DNA of 64,000 bases from Azolla caroliniana (GCA_043228905.1 JBHGNT010000014.1:3348001-3412000); one strand, 5' to 3'; shown: positions 32,520 to 42,284, counted from the first letter of the stretch. Numbers and translations: made by a program. The notes: generated by a model not told the origin, from the letters alone.

Positions 32520-33110
32520 GTCTGTGATTGGCTCCTGAAATCGCCAATCGGCAGTTAATTGTGCTCAACTCAGAACGGAGTAGCCGAATGAAAGAATCGG
32601 CACATCCTCGAAGTAGCATGGGCCATGATGAACAAAAAGCACCTGCCAAAGTCATATTGGGCCGAAGCAGCGAATACTGACATCTACCTCATGAATCGGT
32701 GCACGACATCCGGAGTGCATGAGGTTACTCCGCACAAGAAGTTTTTCAAGCACAGAGGACGAATACAAGGGCGCAGTCATGGCTGCATGTGAAATCGTAT
32801 GGCTCAAGAGGATTTTGAAGGATCTGGGTGTTCCATGAAGGATCTGACTCCCTTTTACTGCGACAACATGAGCAGTATCTATCTAGCTCGAAAACCAGTG
32901 TTCCACGCACGCACAAAGCATATCGAAGTGCACTATCACTTCATTCAAGAGTGCGTTCAGGCTGGAGATGTCTTCCTTCAACACATCAACACGAATCTTC
33001 AGACAGTCGACAATCTTCACCAAGTCCCTAGCAGCAGAGTCCGGACAAACTTCGACAATTCATGTCAGACCTTGGATTGAAGATCCCTGACTTGCCAAGC
33101 TTGAGGGGGA
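32520..33110 (+). pseudogene. Copia integrase and RNase H remnants with polypurine tract
   Basis: 32600-32760 reads as the end of an integrase core in broken frames (AWAMMNKKHLPKSYWAEAAN, then VHEVTPHKKFF). 32779-33080 reads as the end of RNase H (AACEIVWLKRILKDLGV, a frame break, then LTPFYCDNMSSIYLARKPVF and HARTKHIEVHYHFIQE). Reverse transcriptase between them is deleted. A purine-rich tract TTGAGGGGGAGTAAAAGAG at 33099-33117 marks the end of the element. Plus strand, like Copia-B, and possibly its 3' end. Confidence 0.65.
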
Positions 33111-33202
33111 GTAAAAGAGAGAACCAGATACCATCCAAACTAGGTACAAGCCGAAGCGAACATCGGAGATTGTCCAAACCGGATACCAGCCGAAGCAGAC
33201 AT

Positions 33203-33503
33203 TGTTAGTGAATGAATCGACAGTCATGCGGAAGTGTGTGTTCGAATCATTTGGCTATGAACAGCAAACAACGTAAACAGAAAGTAGAAAGGGTAGATTG
33301 AGACTTACACAGATACGAGCTTTAATAGAAAGCTTCTTATTTCTGCACAACGCGTTTTCTCTCTCTCTCTCAAATATTACAATCATCTTTCTTCGTCATC
33401 CATTACAATGTTAGGTATTCGCTTATATACTAAGCCCTAACTTATTGTCGAGTTCACACTCGGACGGATACAAGGTAGAAGGAGTCGGCCTTTTATGCCA
33501 ACA
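33203..33503 (-). repeat. Copia-3 3' LTR
   Basis: 301 bp with TGTTAGTGAATG and TTATGCCAACA ends (plus strand). A TATA-like AGTATATAAGCG is on the minus strand near 33418-33430. The first 44 bp match 38057-38100 closely, which defines the outer end of the 5' LTR. Confidence 0.88.
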
Positions 33504-33617
33504 AACTCCCCCATAAAAGGACTACCCCGTAAACCTAGATTACAAATTTAACTAGATTTTATATTACAAGTTTGTCGGCAAGTAGCCGAGTCGGCAGAGG
33601 TATGGTATGATTATCGA

Positions 33618-36071
33618 TCAGCTCTTACCTTCTGCTTCTCGTTTGGCTTTCTTCTGCTCGATCACTTGTCGTAATCCCATCTTCGTCCTTAGTGTTCCGA
33701 AGCGTTGATCTGGGAGTGGCTTCGTCAAGCAATCAGCGATGTTCACCTCGGTGTCGATCTTCCGCACTTCGAGCTTCTTCTTGGTTACGAGCTCCCGGAT
33801 ATGATGATACCGCACCTCAATATGCTTCGTCTTCGCATGATAGACGCGGTTGTTGATGAGGTGTATTGCGCTTTGTGAGTCGCAATGGATGGTCGGCGTT
33901 GATCGGTCGGTTCGGCTTGTAGTTCCGAAATCGGCAGTCAATAGGTGCAACCAGATCGCTTCTTTCGCTACTTCCAATGCTGCTATGTACTCGGCTTCTG
34001 TAGTAGACAAAGTCGTGCACTCTTGAAATTTCGACCTCCATGATATCGCACCGCCACCATAGGTGAATATGCCTGATGTCAATTTCCGATTGTCCGTGTT
34101 TCCGGCATAGTCGGAATCGGTGTAGCCTTCGACTTCGGTTGATGTTGTTGAACCGAATGTCAGTTGTGCATCCGTGGTTCCTTTTAGATACCTAAGGATG
34201 TGCTTGACGGCCTCCCAATGCTTCTTACCTGGATTTGACATGTACCGGCTGACCACCCCTACGGCATAGCCTAGGTCGGGTCGGGTCGCCACCATTGCGT
34301 ACATGATACTTCCTACTGCCGATGCGTAGGGTATCTTTCCATTAAGCTCTCTCTCCTTGTCCATTGTAGGAGAATCTCTATCCAATTGTCTGATCGACGT
34401 CGGAAGCGATGTCAATGCTGACTTCGCATTCTCCATGTTGAAGTGCTTCAACACTTTGCGGATGTAATCGGAGAGGGAGAGTCGGAGAGTCCTAGTCGTC
34501 CAATTTCGCTCTATCCTCATGCCCAGTATGTGTCGGGCTTGTCCTAGTTCCTTCATCGCGAACTTTGCGTGAAGGCTCCACTTCAGCTTACCGATCTCTG
34601 ATTGATTGCTCCCTGCAATCAACATGTCGTCGACGTATAGGATTAGATAGATCCTTGATTCGTCGGCCAGTTGCCGAACATACATGCATGGGTCGGAGTT
34701 TGATCTGTTGTATCCAAGCTGTCGTATGTAGGAGTCAAACTTCTGGTACCACATTCTCGACGCTTGTTTGAGGCCATATAAACTTTTCTTTAGTCTGCAT
34801 ACGAGGTGACTGTCCTCCCCCGTCGACGTGAAGCCTGCCGGTTGAGACATGCATATGTCTTCTTCCAAATCTCCATGTAGGAACGTCGTCTTTACATCCA
34901 TCTGCTCTAGCTTTAGGTCCTTTGTCGCTACAACTCTTAGTAGGAGTTGGAGGGTAGTCATCTTGACTACTAGCGAGAATATCTCATCATAGTCGACCCC
35001 ATATTCTTGTTTGAATCCTTTCGCGACAAGTCGAGCTTTGTACTTGGGTTTCTCTGAGTTGGATACGTACTTGTATCGGAACACCCATTTGCAAGGTAGC
35101 GGCTTTCTTCCTGCTTGTAGTTCGACCAACTCCCATGTCTGATTCTGATGAATCAAGTCCATTTCGGATTTCATGGCTTGTAGCCATGTTTCGACATCCG
35201 GTGCGGCCATAGCTTCGTCATACGTGCGTGGTTCGCCTGCATCCGTGTAGTTGACGTAGTCAGGGCCCGGTTGATAAAACTTTGTTTGCCTTCGAGCTCG
35301 TCCATATCTCCTGGGTGCCGTATTATTCGGTTCAGATTCTTCAATCAGTTCCTTTTGACGATCGGCATTTGTTGAACCATTTGAGTCAGGAGTCTTGTTC
35401 GGTATTCCGCCCCCGGTTTGGGATTTCGGCGGTGTTTGGTTATTCTCCCCTACAGTTGTTGTCAACTCTTTTCTGACTTGTCCCTTGTTGACCCTGCCTT
35501 GATCGACCTTCGTCGATTTGGCTCTGTCTTTGATGACTTTTTCTTCGAGTTCGACGTTGGGACTTATGGCCGATTCGGTGTCGGCTAGGACGTTGTCTGC
35601 TGGTTGGAGTTCAATTGTCTGTTGACTCTCTAATTCGGCCCAGTGGGTCGATCTTTCTACGATGACGTTGTCATCTTCGAAGGATACCTTCTTGCCCACT
35701 GTTTTCTGTTGGTTCCTCTGAGAGAAGATAGAGTCTTCATTGAAGACCACGTCGCTGCTCCAGATCAATTTCCGGTTCTCAGGGTCCCATAGCCGGTAGC
35801 CGAAGTCCCCATTGGTTCCATAACCGAGAAATATGCACTTTGTTGCATGGGGTGCCAACTTCGTCCTTTTGTCCCTGGGGATGAACGCGTAGGCCTCGCA
35901 TCCGAATATACGAAGCCTATCGTAGGTCAGTTGTTTGCTAGACCATAGTGCATGTGGCACTTCGAGCCTGATTGCTCTTGACGAAGCCAGATTTATTAGG
36001 TACACTGCCGTCTGCAATGCCTCGGCCCAGAATTCTAGCTTCAGTCCAGCTTGCTGGAGCATTGTCGTCAA
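33618..36071 (-). CDS. Copia-3 integrase C-terminus, reverse transcriptase and RNase H
   Basis: An 817-codon open frame. The N-terminal 110 residues are the end of integrase (EFWAEALQTAVYLINLASSR, then RIFGCEAYAFIPRDKRTKLA, GYGTNGDFGYRLWDPENRKL). An acidic linker of about 200 residues follows. Reverse transcriptase has VFRYKYVSNSEKPKYKARLV, LEQMDVKTTFLHGDLEEDIC, SLYGLKQASRMWYQKFDSYI and the intact active site LILYVDDMLIAG. RNase H has SWRSKFQECTTLSTTEAEYI and HAKTKHIEVRYHHIRELV and ends naturally at 33618. The frame begins right after an in-frame TAG that cuts it from the integrase core. It is the most complete copia pol in the window. Confidence 0.9.
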   Translation of the reverse strand: MTTMLQQAGLKLEFWAEALQTAVYLINLASSRAIRLEVPHALWSSKQLTYDRLRIFGCEAYAFIPRDKRTKLAPHATKCIFLGYGTNGDFGYRLWDPENRKLIWSSDVVFNEDSIFSQRNQQKTVGKKVSFEDDNVIVERSTHWAELESQQTIELQPADNVLADTESAISPNVELEEKVIKDRAKSTKVDQGRVNKGQVRKELTTTVGENNQTPPKSQTGGGIPNKTPDSNGSTNADRQKELIEESEPNNTAPRRYGRARRQTKFYQPGPDYVNYTDAGEPRTYDEAMAAPDVETWLQAMKSEMDLIHQNQTWELVELQAGRKPLPCKWVFRYKYVSNSEKPKYKARLVAKGFKQEYGVDYDEIFSLVVKMTTLQLLLRVVATKDLKLEQMDVKTTFLHGDLEEDICMSQPAGFTSTGEDSHLVCRLKKSLYGLKQASRMWYQKFDSYIRQLGYNRSNSDPCMYVRQLADESRIYLILYVDDMLIAGSNQSEIGKLKWSLHAKFAMKELGQARHILGMRIERNWTTRTLRLSLSDYIRKVLKHFNMENAKSALTSLPTSIRQLDRDSPTMDKERELNGKIPYASAVGSIMYAMVATRPDLGYAVGVVSRYMSNPGKKHWEAVKHILRYLKGTTDAQLTFGSTTSTEVEGYTDSDYAGNTDNRKLTSGIFTYGGGAISWRSKFQECTTLSTTEAEYIAALEVAKEAIWLHLLTADFGTTSRTDRSTPTIHCDSQSAIHLINNRVYHAKTKHIEVRYHHIRELVTKKKLEVRKIDTEVNIADCLTKPLPDQRFGTLRTKMGLRQVIEQKKAKREAEGKS

Positions 36072-36077
36072 CCTCTC

Positions 36078-36401
36078 CTAGATCATTCGGTTGATCCGTT
36101 CAACCACCCCATTCTGCATGGGTGTGTAAGGAACGGTCTTTTGATGCCGGATTCCTTTTTCGAACAGGTGTTGTTTGAAGGCTCTAGAGGTGTACTCACC
36201 TCTGGATCGAAGGGTCTTCACTCTATGTCCCGACCGGTTCTCCACTTCAGATATCCATAGAGTGAAGACCTTGAGTGCTTCATCTTTGGACTTGACGGAG
36301 TATGCCCAAACTTTCCATGTACAGTCATCTACGAATGTGATGAAGTACCAGGAGCCTCCTAGTGATCGCTCTGTCTTGGGCCCACATATGTCTGTGTGCA
36401 C
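36078..36401 (-). pseudogene. Copia-3 integrase core
   Basis: Carries the catalytic core in frame with the pol ORF: MHTDICGPKTERSLGGSWYF, TFVDDCTWKVWAY, the RSRGEYTSRAF block (Arg-Gly-Glu in place of Asn-Gly-Gly-Glu) and the Glu block PYTPMQNGVVERINRMI. It is bounded by a TGA upstream (36414-36416) and a TAG downstream (about 36075), both in the same frame. Confidence 0.85.
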
Positions 36402-36416
36402 GAGCTCTAGGGGTTG

Positions 36417-37085
36417 TCATATCGTATCGTAGTGGAGAGAATGCGGACTTCGGGTCTGTTTCCCATATCGACAATGCTCGCAGAAGTCCGTCTTTGCCTG
36501 GAGTTTCGAGAGGTAGCCAACCGACATCAACCGATCAAGTCTAGCTTGAGACATATGGCCGAGTCGGCCATGCCATAAGTTTGGGTCGGTCTTTTTGGCT
36601 ACGTTCACGACCCCTTCAGGGTTGATCGCCATCAATGGGTACAAATTGTTGTACTTGTACCCACTCCCGATTTTTAGGTTTCCCCGGCTGATCACCCATG
36701 TCGACTCGTGTAGAGTCGTTCTGTACCCGTCTTCGGCTAACATGTCAATGGAGACCAGACTCCTCTTTAGATCGAGTATGTGCCGAACTCGGTGCAGGGT
36801 TATTGTGTTGCCATTTGGCAATCTGATGGGAACTTCTCCAGTTCCTGCAATCTTGCACTCCTGCCCGTTTCCCAGCCGGACTGTGCCGCTGGCATCGGTT
36901 GAATAGTTCGAAAACCATTCGACGTTGGGGGTCACGTGAAATGTGGCACCGGAGTCTAGCAGCCACGTGTGTGCAACTTGTGCACTGTAGAGGACTTCTC
37001 CGATCATCGAGTCCTCTAGAGAGAGGATTTCTCCGGATCGGGTGTTGGCAACATTGATCTGGTTGCCGACTGGAGAGTGGTCCAA
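36417..37085 (-). CDS. Copia-3 protease and pre-integrase domain
   Basis: A 222-codon frame with the aspartic protease active site WLLDSGATFHVTPNVEWFSN, VRLGNGQECKIAGTGEVPIR and LHRVRHILDLKRSLVSIDML. The pre-integrase zinc region follows (LWHGRLGHMSQARLDRLM, FCEHCRYGKQTR). It ends at an in-frame TGA, after which the integrase core continues without a shift. The change fits decay of a CGA codon, as expected for methylated CpG. Confidence 0.85.
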   Translation of the reverse strand: MDHSPVGNQINVANTRSGEILSLEDSMIGEVLYSAQVAHTWLLDSGATFHVTPNVEWFSNYSTDASGTVRLGNGQECKIAGTGEVPIRLPNGNTITLHRVRHILDLKRSLVSIDMLAEDGYRTTLHESTWVISRGNLKIGSGYKYNNLYPLMAINPEGVVNVAKKTDPNLWHGRLGHMSQARLDRLMSVGYLSKLQAKTDFCEHCRYGKQTRSPHSLHYDTI

Positions 37086-37135
37086 TTTGGAACGTCCCCG
37101 ATTCCGCTCGGATTGCCGACCACTCTCTTTTCTTT

Positions 37136-37958
37136 TTATTGACCAGTAGTCGGAAACATTGTGGCCAGCTTTCCTGCAGTGTGTGCAGTACTGACTTGTT
37201 CGGCCCGTTCTCGACTTCGATCATTGTCGGTCACCCCTTGTTTTCGATCGGCTATAGCGTCGACCAATTCTGTCGACTTGTTCTTTCGTTCGACCCTATC
37301 GGTTGAACGACTCGGTCGAGTGATGGGCTTCTGCCAACTCATCGATTTTTGCCTGATGTCCTCTGTGAGGACTTGGCGGTGGTTAGTTCCATCGATTTTC
37401 ACCTGATGTCCTCTGTGAGGACTTGGCGGTTGTTTCGTCCAAATTCAGGATCGGTCGGCTATTGTCGTATGTCGTACAAAATATTTCCCAACTCGTCGGC
37501 AAGCTCGGTAGGAGGGCAAGGGCTTTCACTTCTTCTTCGAAGTTGATCCCTTGGGACGAGAGCTCTGACAGCACCCGATTGAAGGTGTTGATGTGGGAGG
37601 TTGCCGGATCAGTCTCTTTCATCTTCATGTTGAACAATTGTTTGATCAATATCAGTTTTGAAGATGAGGACTTCTTCTCATATATGGCCTGTAATTTCTC
37701 CCACAATGAGAACGTTGTCGTCTCTTTTGCCATGCTTAAATAGACGTTTTCAACCAGATGCATTCGGATGGTAGAGCGTGTTATTTCGTCCATTGATCTC
37801 CACTCTTCTGTTGTCATCGAAGCAAGCTTTTCGTTATGCCGAATGGCTTCGACCTGTCTTCGGATAATCAGCGCATCTTGCATCATCTCTTTCCACAGGG
37901 CAAAGTTTTTGTCGTCGAACTTTCTAATTTCAACTCCTCTTCTGGATGTTGAAGCCAT
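37136..37958 (-). pseudogene. Copia-3 gag with a 50-bp tandem duplication
   Basis: Starts at 37958 (MASTSRRGVEIRKFDDKNFA). The UBN2-type copia Gag has LWKEMMQDALIIRRQVEAIR, LWEKLQAIYEKKSSSSKLIL and MKMKETDPATSHINTFNRVL. The frame 37383-37958 is followed by the frame 37136-37402. The shift is caused by two adjacent 50-bp copies (37341-37390 and 37391-37440), since 50 is not a multiple of three. The zinc-knuckle region lies near 37136-37210 in a third frame (HTLQESWPQCFR on the shifted frame). The coding sequence is otherwise well preserved. Confidence 0.85.
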
Positions 37959-38040
37959 ATTCTTTCTGTGGATTTGATGTTTCTGACCTGGTCTTTTCTT
38001 TCAGCTTCTTCTGTTATCTGTTGTCGCCGCACATTAGAAC

Positions 38041-38102
38041 ACAACTCTGGTACCCTTGTTAGTGAATGAGTCGATAGTTATGCGGAAGTGTGTGTTCGGA
38101 TA
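38041..38102 (-). repeat. Copia-3 5' LTR end and primer-binding site
   Basis: 38057-38102 matches the first 44 bp of the 3' LTR. The primer-binding site lies at 38041-38056 (minus AGGGTACCAGAGTTGT). Homology stops at 38102 and sequence of another element begins, so this LTR was truncated. Confidence 0.75.
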
Positions 38103-38304
38103 GGTTCTAGTGTGTGCTACATCGTTAGCTTCTTTGACATAGCTCCAGTACCCGTGTTTGCATAGGTACTAGTGTGTCTTGTACAATGAAGATGCGTAGT
38201 TGCTCTATCCATGTTCTTGTCTGTTCGGAAGAAAGAAGTTTATCTCTATGTTGGTTCGCTTGTCAAATGCAAAGGATCTTCAACCCTCGCACTTTGATAC
38301 CATG

Positions 38305-38715
38305 TGAAGAGTCACGTATGCGGAAGCTTGTGCACAGAGAACACACACACAGTCGGCTTGGCCGAATACCTACAAACATTTAGGTATACACAGAGAATGT
38401 AGGGAGAGAGAGAGACAGGATTGAGCAGAGAACATAAACTTTCTATTACAATATCACTCTATCCTATGTACATCAAAATGTGCTTAGTGAGCACTTTTAT
38501 ACAAGTTGTTGGCATAGGCTGACTCAAGTACTAATAAGTACTTTAATGCTCCTGATGGCCCATCAGCTCCCAATTGATCCGACCTAGCTGATTAGTCTAT
38601 GTCTGATTCGGCTTCCAGCTTCTGTAGCCGATCTAAGCCTAGCCAATTAGTCTATGTCTGATCTGGCTTCCGGCTTCTCCAACTAGTTGACCCATGTTGA
38701 GCTTGTCACTCAACA
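38305..38715 (-). repeat. LTR of another copia element, with primer-binding site
   Basis: 411 bp with TGAAGAGTCACG and TCACTCAACA ends (plus strand). Next to its left end the minus strand reads TGGTATCAAAGTGCG, a Met-tRNA primer-binding site (38289-38303). It is therefore the 5' LTR of a minus-strand copia whose body is gone except for about 200 bp (38103-38304) that abut Copia-3. The LTR is rich in AGCCGA/TCGGCT words. Confidence 0.75.
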
Positions 38716-39020
38716 TTCACTTATGGAGAAAGTTGCCCTTCTTTGTAGTGTCAGATCAAGGGCCTCAATGGAACTATCAACTTCTTCTTCTTTTCATAAA
38801 GATTTCCTTCATTAGTATTAAGAAAAGCGTTAGAGGGCTACAAAAATGTAAAGTCGGAGAGTATTATATACAAAAGAAATAGTCAGGGCAAGGACTAGGG
38901 GTGATTATATTTCCATAACGGTCCTTGAGAGGAGATTGTGAACAGAGGCAACTTCCTCCATAATTGTAGTAATTTTTTCCTTTTCTTCAAAACAACCTCC
39001 GAAGAGCCTGGTAGAGGAAG
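38716..39020. other. Unassigned DNA between two retroelements
   Basis: About 300 bp with no coding frame or repeat ends I can name. Confidence 0.3.
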
Positions 39021-39362
39021 TGAGAAGAGGAGAGAGAGATAGCGAGGATGAGAGAGAGAGAAAGATGATGACAACAGCTAATATATTATGTGAAAAGATA
39101 AGTACAAAGTGGCTAAGAGGCTTAAGACTGGCGTTGAACCAATTTGGTTCAACATAATGTCTAGTGCCTTCTTTTATAGTGTTGTCAGGAGTAATCCTGA
39201 AACTTCTAGAATGTTCCAGAGAAATCTGGAATATACATTACTTTCTTATAATAAAACATAAATGAAAATAATATCCTATGAATTACAATAGATGGTGTGA
39301 TGGTTAAGAGCTCGACCCATATACCATAAGGTCATGGGTTCGAGTCTTGCCATATCATGACA
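39021..39362 (-). repeat. Gypsy-C 3' LTR with tRNA-promoter-like sequence
   Basis: On the plus strand, 39293-39303 (TGGTGTGATGG) resembles box A and 39337-39347 (GGTTCGAGTCT) nearly equals box B of RNA polymerase III promoters. On the element strand a TATA-like CACTATAAAAGAAGG lies near 39170-39184. The polypurine tract is at 39363-39379. LTR edges: TGAGAAGAGGAG and TATCATGACA (plus strand). Confidence 0.88.
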
Positions 39363-40134
39363 CTATCTCCCCCTTAACGACGACGAGTGGAACGAGTCGG
39401 TGCTGATTGCGGACCGGGTTTGTTCGGATACTTTTGCTGATCAACTCATACTCCGGGCCGGCGTCCAACTCGAGCAGGGGCGGCAGTGGTGTAACACGAT
39501 TGGGAATGGTGTTGGCTTTATAAGGTTCAAGAAGAGAACAATGGAAAACTGGATGTATCTGAAGCTGCGAAGGGAGATCAAGGCGGAATGTGACATCATT
39601 AACCTTACCCGTAATACGGAAAGGACCGAGTCGTCGATAATCCAACTTGTTGCACGGTCGAGTAGTCTTGATGTGACGACATAAGAGCCATACTCGATCT
39701 CCGATGGCAAAAGAGGAGGGAAGCCGATGACGATCCGCGTAAGTCTTCTGTGTCTGTTGAGCATGACGAAGATGAGTTGAGAGATCTGTTTGGATCTTGC
39801 GTAGTCTCTCCAAATGATCCCCGGCACGAGGATTGGTAGGTAGTTCCGGGGTGTCAATCACCGACCAACGAGGATGAGAACCGGTATAAGCGTAGAATGG
39901 GGAGACTCGAGTCGAGGAGTGAACAACATTATTATACGCAAACTCCGCAAAGTGGAGAATCTCGGCCCAATCGTCCTGCTGATAACTCAAGAAACACCGG
40001 AGATATTGCTCCAGCGTTTGGTTTGTTCGTTCCGCCTGCCCATCGGTCTGAGGATGGTAGCCGGAGGAGAGGTTGCAAGAGACCTTGAGCATCTTGAAGA
40101 GATGCTGCCAAAATTTGGAGACAAATTGCGGTCC
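39363..40134 (-). CDS. Gypsy-C integrase C-terminal half
   Basis: After a stop at about 40134 the frame continues with FWQHLFKMLK and, from 40092, the catalytic Glu block SGYHPQTDGQAERTNQTLEQ, YQQDDWAEILHFAEFAYNN, then the GPFRITGKVNDVTFRLDLP block (GPY/F module) and HPVFHCSLLEPY. Where a chromodomain is expected only its first residues remain (GPEYELISKSI), followed by unrelated Arg/Val-rich residues to the LTR. The chromodomain is truncated. Confidence 0.82.
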
Positions 40135-40958
40135 TTAGTCACTGATGATACTATCTGGGAGGCCATGATGCCGAAATACCTCACGCATGACTAGGGCGGC
40201 GGTTTCCTCGCTAGTGATGGCCTTAGTACACGGAAAGAAATGTGCCATCTTCATATATCGATCGACAACGGTTAAGATAGCATCGAACCCCTGCGAGACC
40301 GGCAGATCTGTGATAAAATCAAGACAAATAGACTGCCACGGCTTACTTGGAATCGGTAAGGGTTCCAATAAGCCATATGGATGGTGTCGTGGCATCTTTG
40401 CTCGGCAGCAAGCATCACAGGTCCGAACGTAATCGTCAACAAAATGGCGCATGTGGGGCCACCAAAAAGATCGTTGCACTAGCTCCAACGTCTTAGTACT
40501 ACCGAAATGTCCCGTTGTATGGGTGTCGTGACAATGCTGGACAATTTGAAGGCGACATGAGCAATCAGGGACATATACGCGCTTTTTAAAGAATAACAAA
40601 CCATTATGATATTCGAATTGTCGGTAGTCAATACCTGGTTGTTGAGACTGAGAACAAGATGCCCGAGAAGTATCAATGTGTGCCAGGATGTCTTGACCAA
40701 AGCTATCTGTCTTCAAGTTTGCACGTATGTCATCGGTAATCCGTGAATCCATCGGGGTGTGAAAAATCCGTGTCATGTGCAATCGTGTTGGTCCCAAGAT
40801 TACTTGCTTTTGATTATCAAATGTTGGATCACCAGGACGAGGTGCAAGATACGAACGTCGTGATAGTGCATCTGCTTTTCCTTGCTGCTTCCCCAGTCAA
40901 TATGTGATTTTGAAGTCGAAATGCGTGAGGAATTGCGCCCACCGAGCTTGCCGTCGAT
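40135..40958 (-). pseudogene. Gypsy-C RNase H end and integrase N-terminal half
   Basis: 40830-40985 holds the tail of RNase H ([20 protein letters not shown], then GKQQGKADALSRR). The frame 40135-40797 holds the HHCC zinc region (HDTHTTGHFGSTKTLELVQR, then TCDACCRAK) and the first part of the integrase core (SICLDFITDLPVSQGFDAIL, VDRYMKMAHFFPCTKAITSE), ending HHGLPDSIISD just before a stop. The core continues in the next frame at 40092. Confidence 0.8.
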
Positions 40959-42275
40959 TTAGTACGCGAGCGTTCTGGAAATAAGCAAGATTTTTATGAT
41001 CACTAAAGACAATGACCTAATGTGGAGACCATTCTCGCGGAGTCGTTTTAGTACTAATAGTACATGAGAATCGTGCTCTTGCTGGGTCTTCGAATAAATC
41101 AATAGATCATCCAGATAGATGATCAAACAGATATCCAAGAGGTCTCTGAATATATCATTTGTCATGTGTTGGAAGACTGCGGGTGCATTGGTTAAGCCGA
41201 ACAGCATAACAGTATACTCGAAATGCCCATATCGCGTGCGAAAGGCGGTCTTCCATTCATCTCCCGGTCGGATCCGCACGAGGTTATACGCTCCTCGTAG
41301 ATCGATTTTGGTAAAAAACTTGGCACCATTAACTCGCTCCAAAAGACTTGATATAAGAGGAAGTGCATACCTATTCCGGATGGTGACCTTATTCAATCCG
41401 CAGTAATCAACGACGAGACGAAGTGAGCCATCTTTCTTCTTGACAAAGAAGATGGGTGCACCGGCCGGAGATTTCGAATGACGGATGAACCCGCTTGCCA
41501 AGTTCTCCTCTATGTAGGCTCGAAGGACTTCTAACTCGGTGGGTGACAAGTTGTAAATTGGTCCCCATGGTGGCTCGATTCCTGGTTGTAAATCGATGGG
41601 ACAGTCATAGGGACGGTGATGAGGAAGGGTACTGGCTTTTACCTTGTCAAATACATCGGTATAAGGATGATATTTTGCCGGAAGTTGTACTGAGGAGTCC
41701 TTCTTAATAGTGCTGGAAGGATGCACTGATATTGCAAATAGGAACATTGCCTCCTTGTGTCCTTCTTCACGTAATTGATGGAGTGAAATGGTCGAAACTC
41801 GGTGAGTAGATTCTTGGGGTGGTCGATATCGGACTTCTCTTGTTCTCCAATCTATGGCTGGATTATGTAATTCAAACCAAGGTAATCCTAGGACAATGGG
41901 ATGCTCTGGACTACTAATTATATTAAATGATATTACACACACAAAACTACCTAGGACAACTTGAATGGATTCTGATTCTTCTACAATATTCCCAGAAGCA
42001 ATGGGACGACCATCAATGACTACTACAGATGCGGGACAAGGAAGTTTTCTTAAGGATATCTGAGAAGCTTGGGCAAAATTTCGATCCATGAAACAGGAAT
42101 TAGCTCCGGAATCTAAAAGTGCTAGGACGGGTACTGGAGGAGTACTTTTAGTACTAACAATGACTTGGGCTAGGAACACATTGCTAACTTGCTTAGAAGG
42201 AATGGAACCACTAATAGGCTGTACAGATCTAGGGTTGCTGTCCAACCAAACGGCTCCTATTTTGGCTGGACTCAA
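40959..42275 (-). CDS. Gypsy-C protease and reverse transcriptase
   Basis: The frame lies -1 to gag and overlaps its end. It has no ATG at its start, consistent with entry by frameshifting. Protease: [18 protein letters not shown]. Then [20 protein letters not shown] and the start of reverse transcriptase (PSGFIR-type block, [58 protein letters not shown], active site [11 protein letters not shown]). After RLRENGLH the frame runs into shifted RNase H sequence and stops. The connection domain and most of RNase H are missing, apparently by one deletion near 41020-41030. Confidence 0.88.
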   Translation of the reverse strand: MSPAKIGAVWLDSNPRSVQPISGSIPSKQVSNVFLAQVIVSTKSTPPVPVLALLDSGANSCFMDRNFAQASQISLRKLPCPASVVVIDGRPIASGNIVEESESIQVVLGSFVCVISFNIISSPEHPIVLGLPWFELHNPAIDWRTREVRYRPPQESTHRVSTISLHQLREEGHKEAMFLFAISVHPSSTIKKDSSVQLPAKYHPYTDVFDKVKASTLPHHRPYDCPIDLQPGIEPPWGPIYNLSPTELEVLRAYIEENLASGFIRHSKSPAGAPIFFVKKKDGSLRLVVDYCGLNKVTIRNRYALPLISSLLERVNGAKFFTKIDLRGAYNLVRIRPGDEWKTAFRTRYGHFEYTVMLFGLTNAPAVFQHMTNDIFRDLLDICLIIYLDDLLIYSKTQQEHDSHVLLVLKRLRENGLHIRSLSLVIIKILLISRTLAY

Positions 42276-42284
42276 TCGTTTAAC
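42240..42284 (-). promoter_or_regulatory. -1 ribosomal frameshift signal at the Gypsy-C gag/pol junction
   Basis: On the minus strand the heptamer GTTAAAC (42278-42284) lies in the gag frame as G-TTA-AAC, with the gag stop TGA two codons on. A 6-nt spacer follows, then an 11-bp stem (42271-42261 with 42250-42240: GTCCAGCCAAA against TTTGGTTGGAC, one G-U pair) closing a 10-nt loop. A -1 slip at the heptamer enters exactly the protease/reverse transcriptase frame. Heptamer, spacing and stem fit the established rules for programmed -1 frameshifting. GUUAAAC is used as such a site in arteriviruses. Confidence 0.75.

Larger units (their letters stand above)
33203..38102 (-). mobile_element. Copia-3, Ty1/copia LTR retrotransposon with truncated 5' LTR
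   Basis: The 3' LTR (33203-33503) is complete. The 5' LTR is present only as its terminal 46 bp (38057-38102), where it meets unrelated repeat sequence. Order on the minus strand: gag, zinc knuckle, protease, pre-integrase, integrase, reverse transcriptase, RNase H, polypurine tract (33504-33518). The pol gene is long and open except for two stops (36072-36077 and 36414-36416). Gag is broken by a 50-bp tandem duplication. Its Gag is closely related to that of Copia-B. The missing half of the 5' LTR prevents checking a target duplication. Confidence 0.9.

Noticed and set aside
39293-39360. A functional tRNA gene
   Set aside because: Only the A and B box words are tRNA-like. I could not fold a cloverleaf with an acceptor stem, and the segment is part of both Gypsy-C LTRs.
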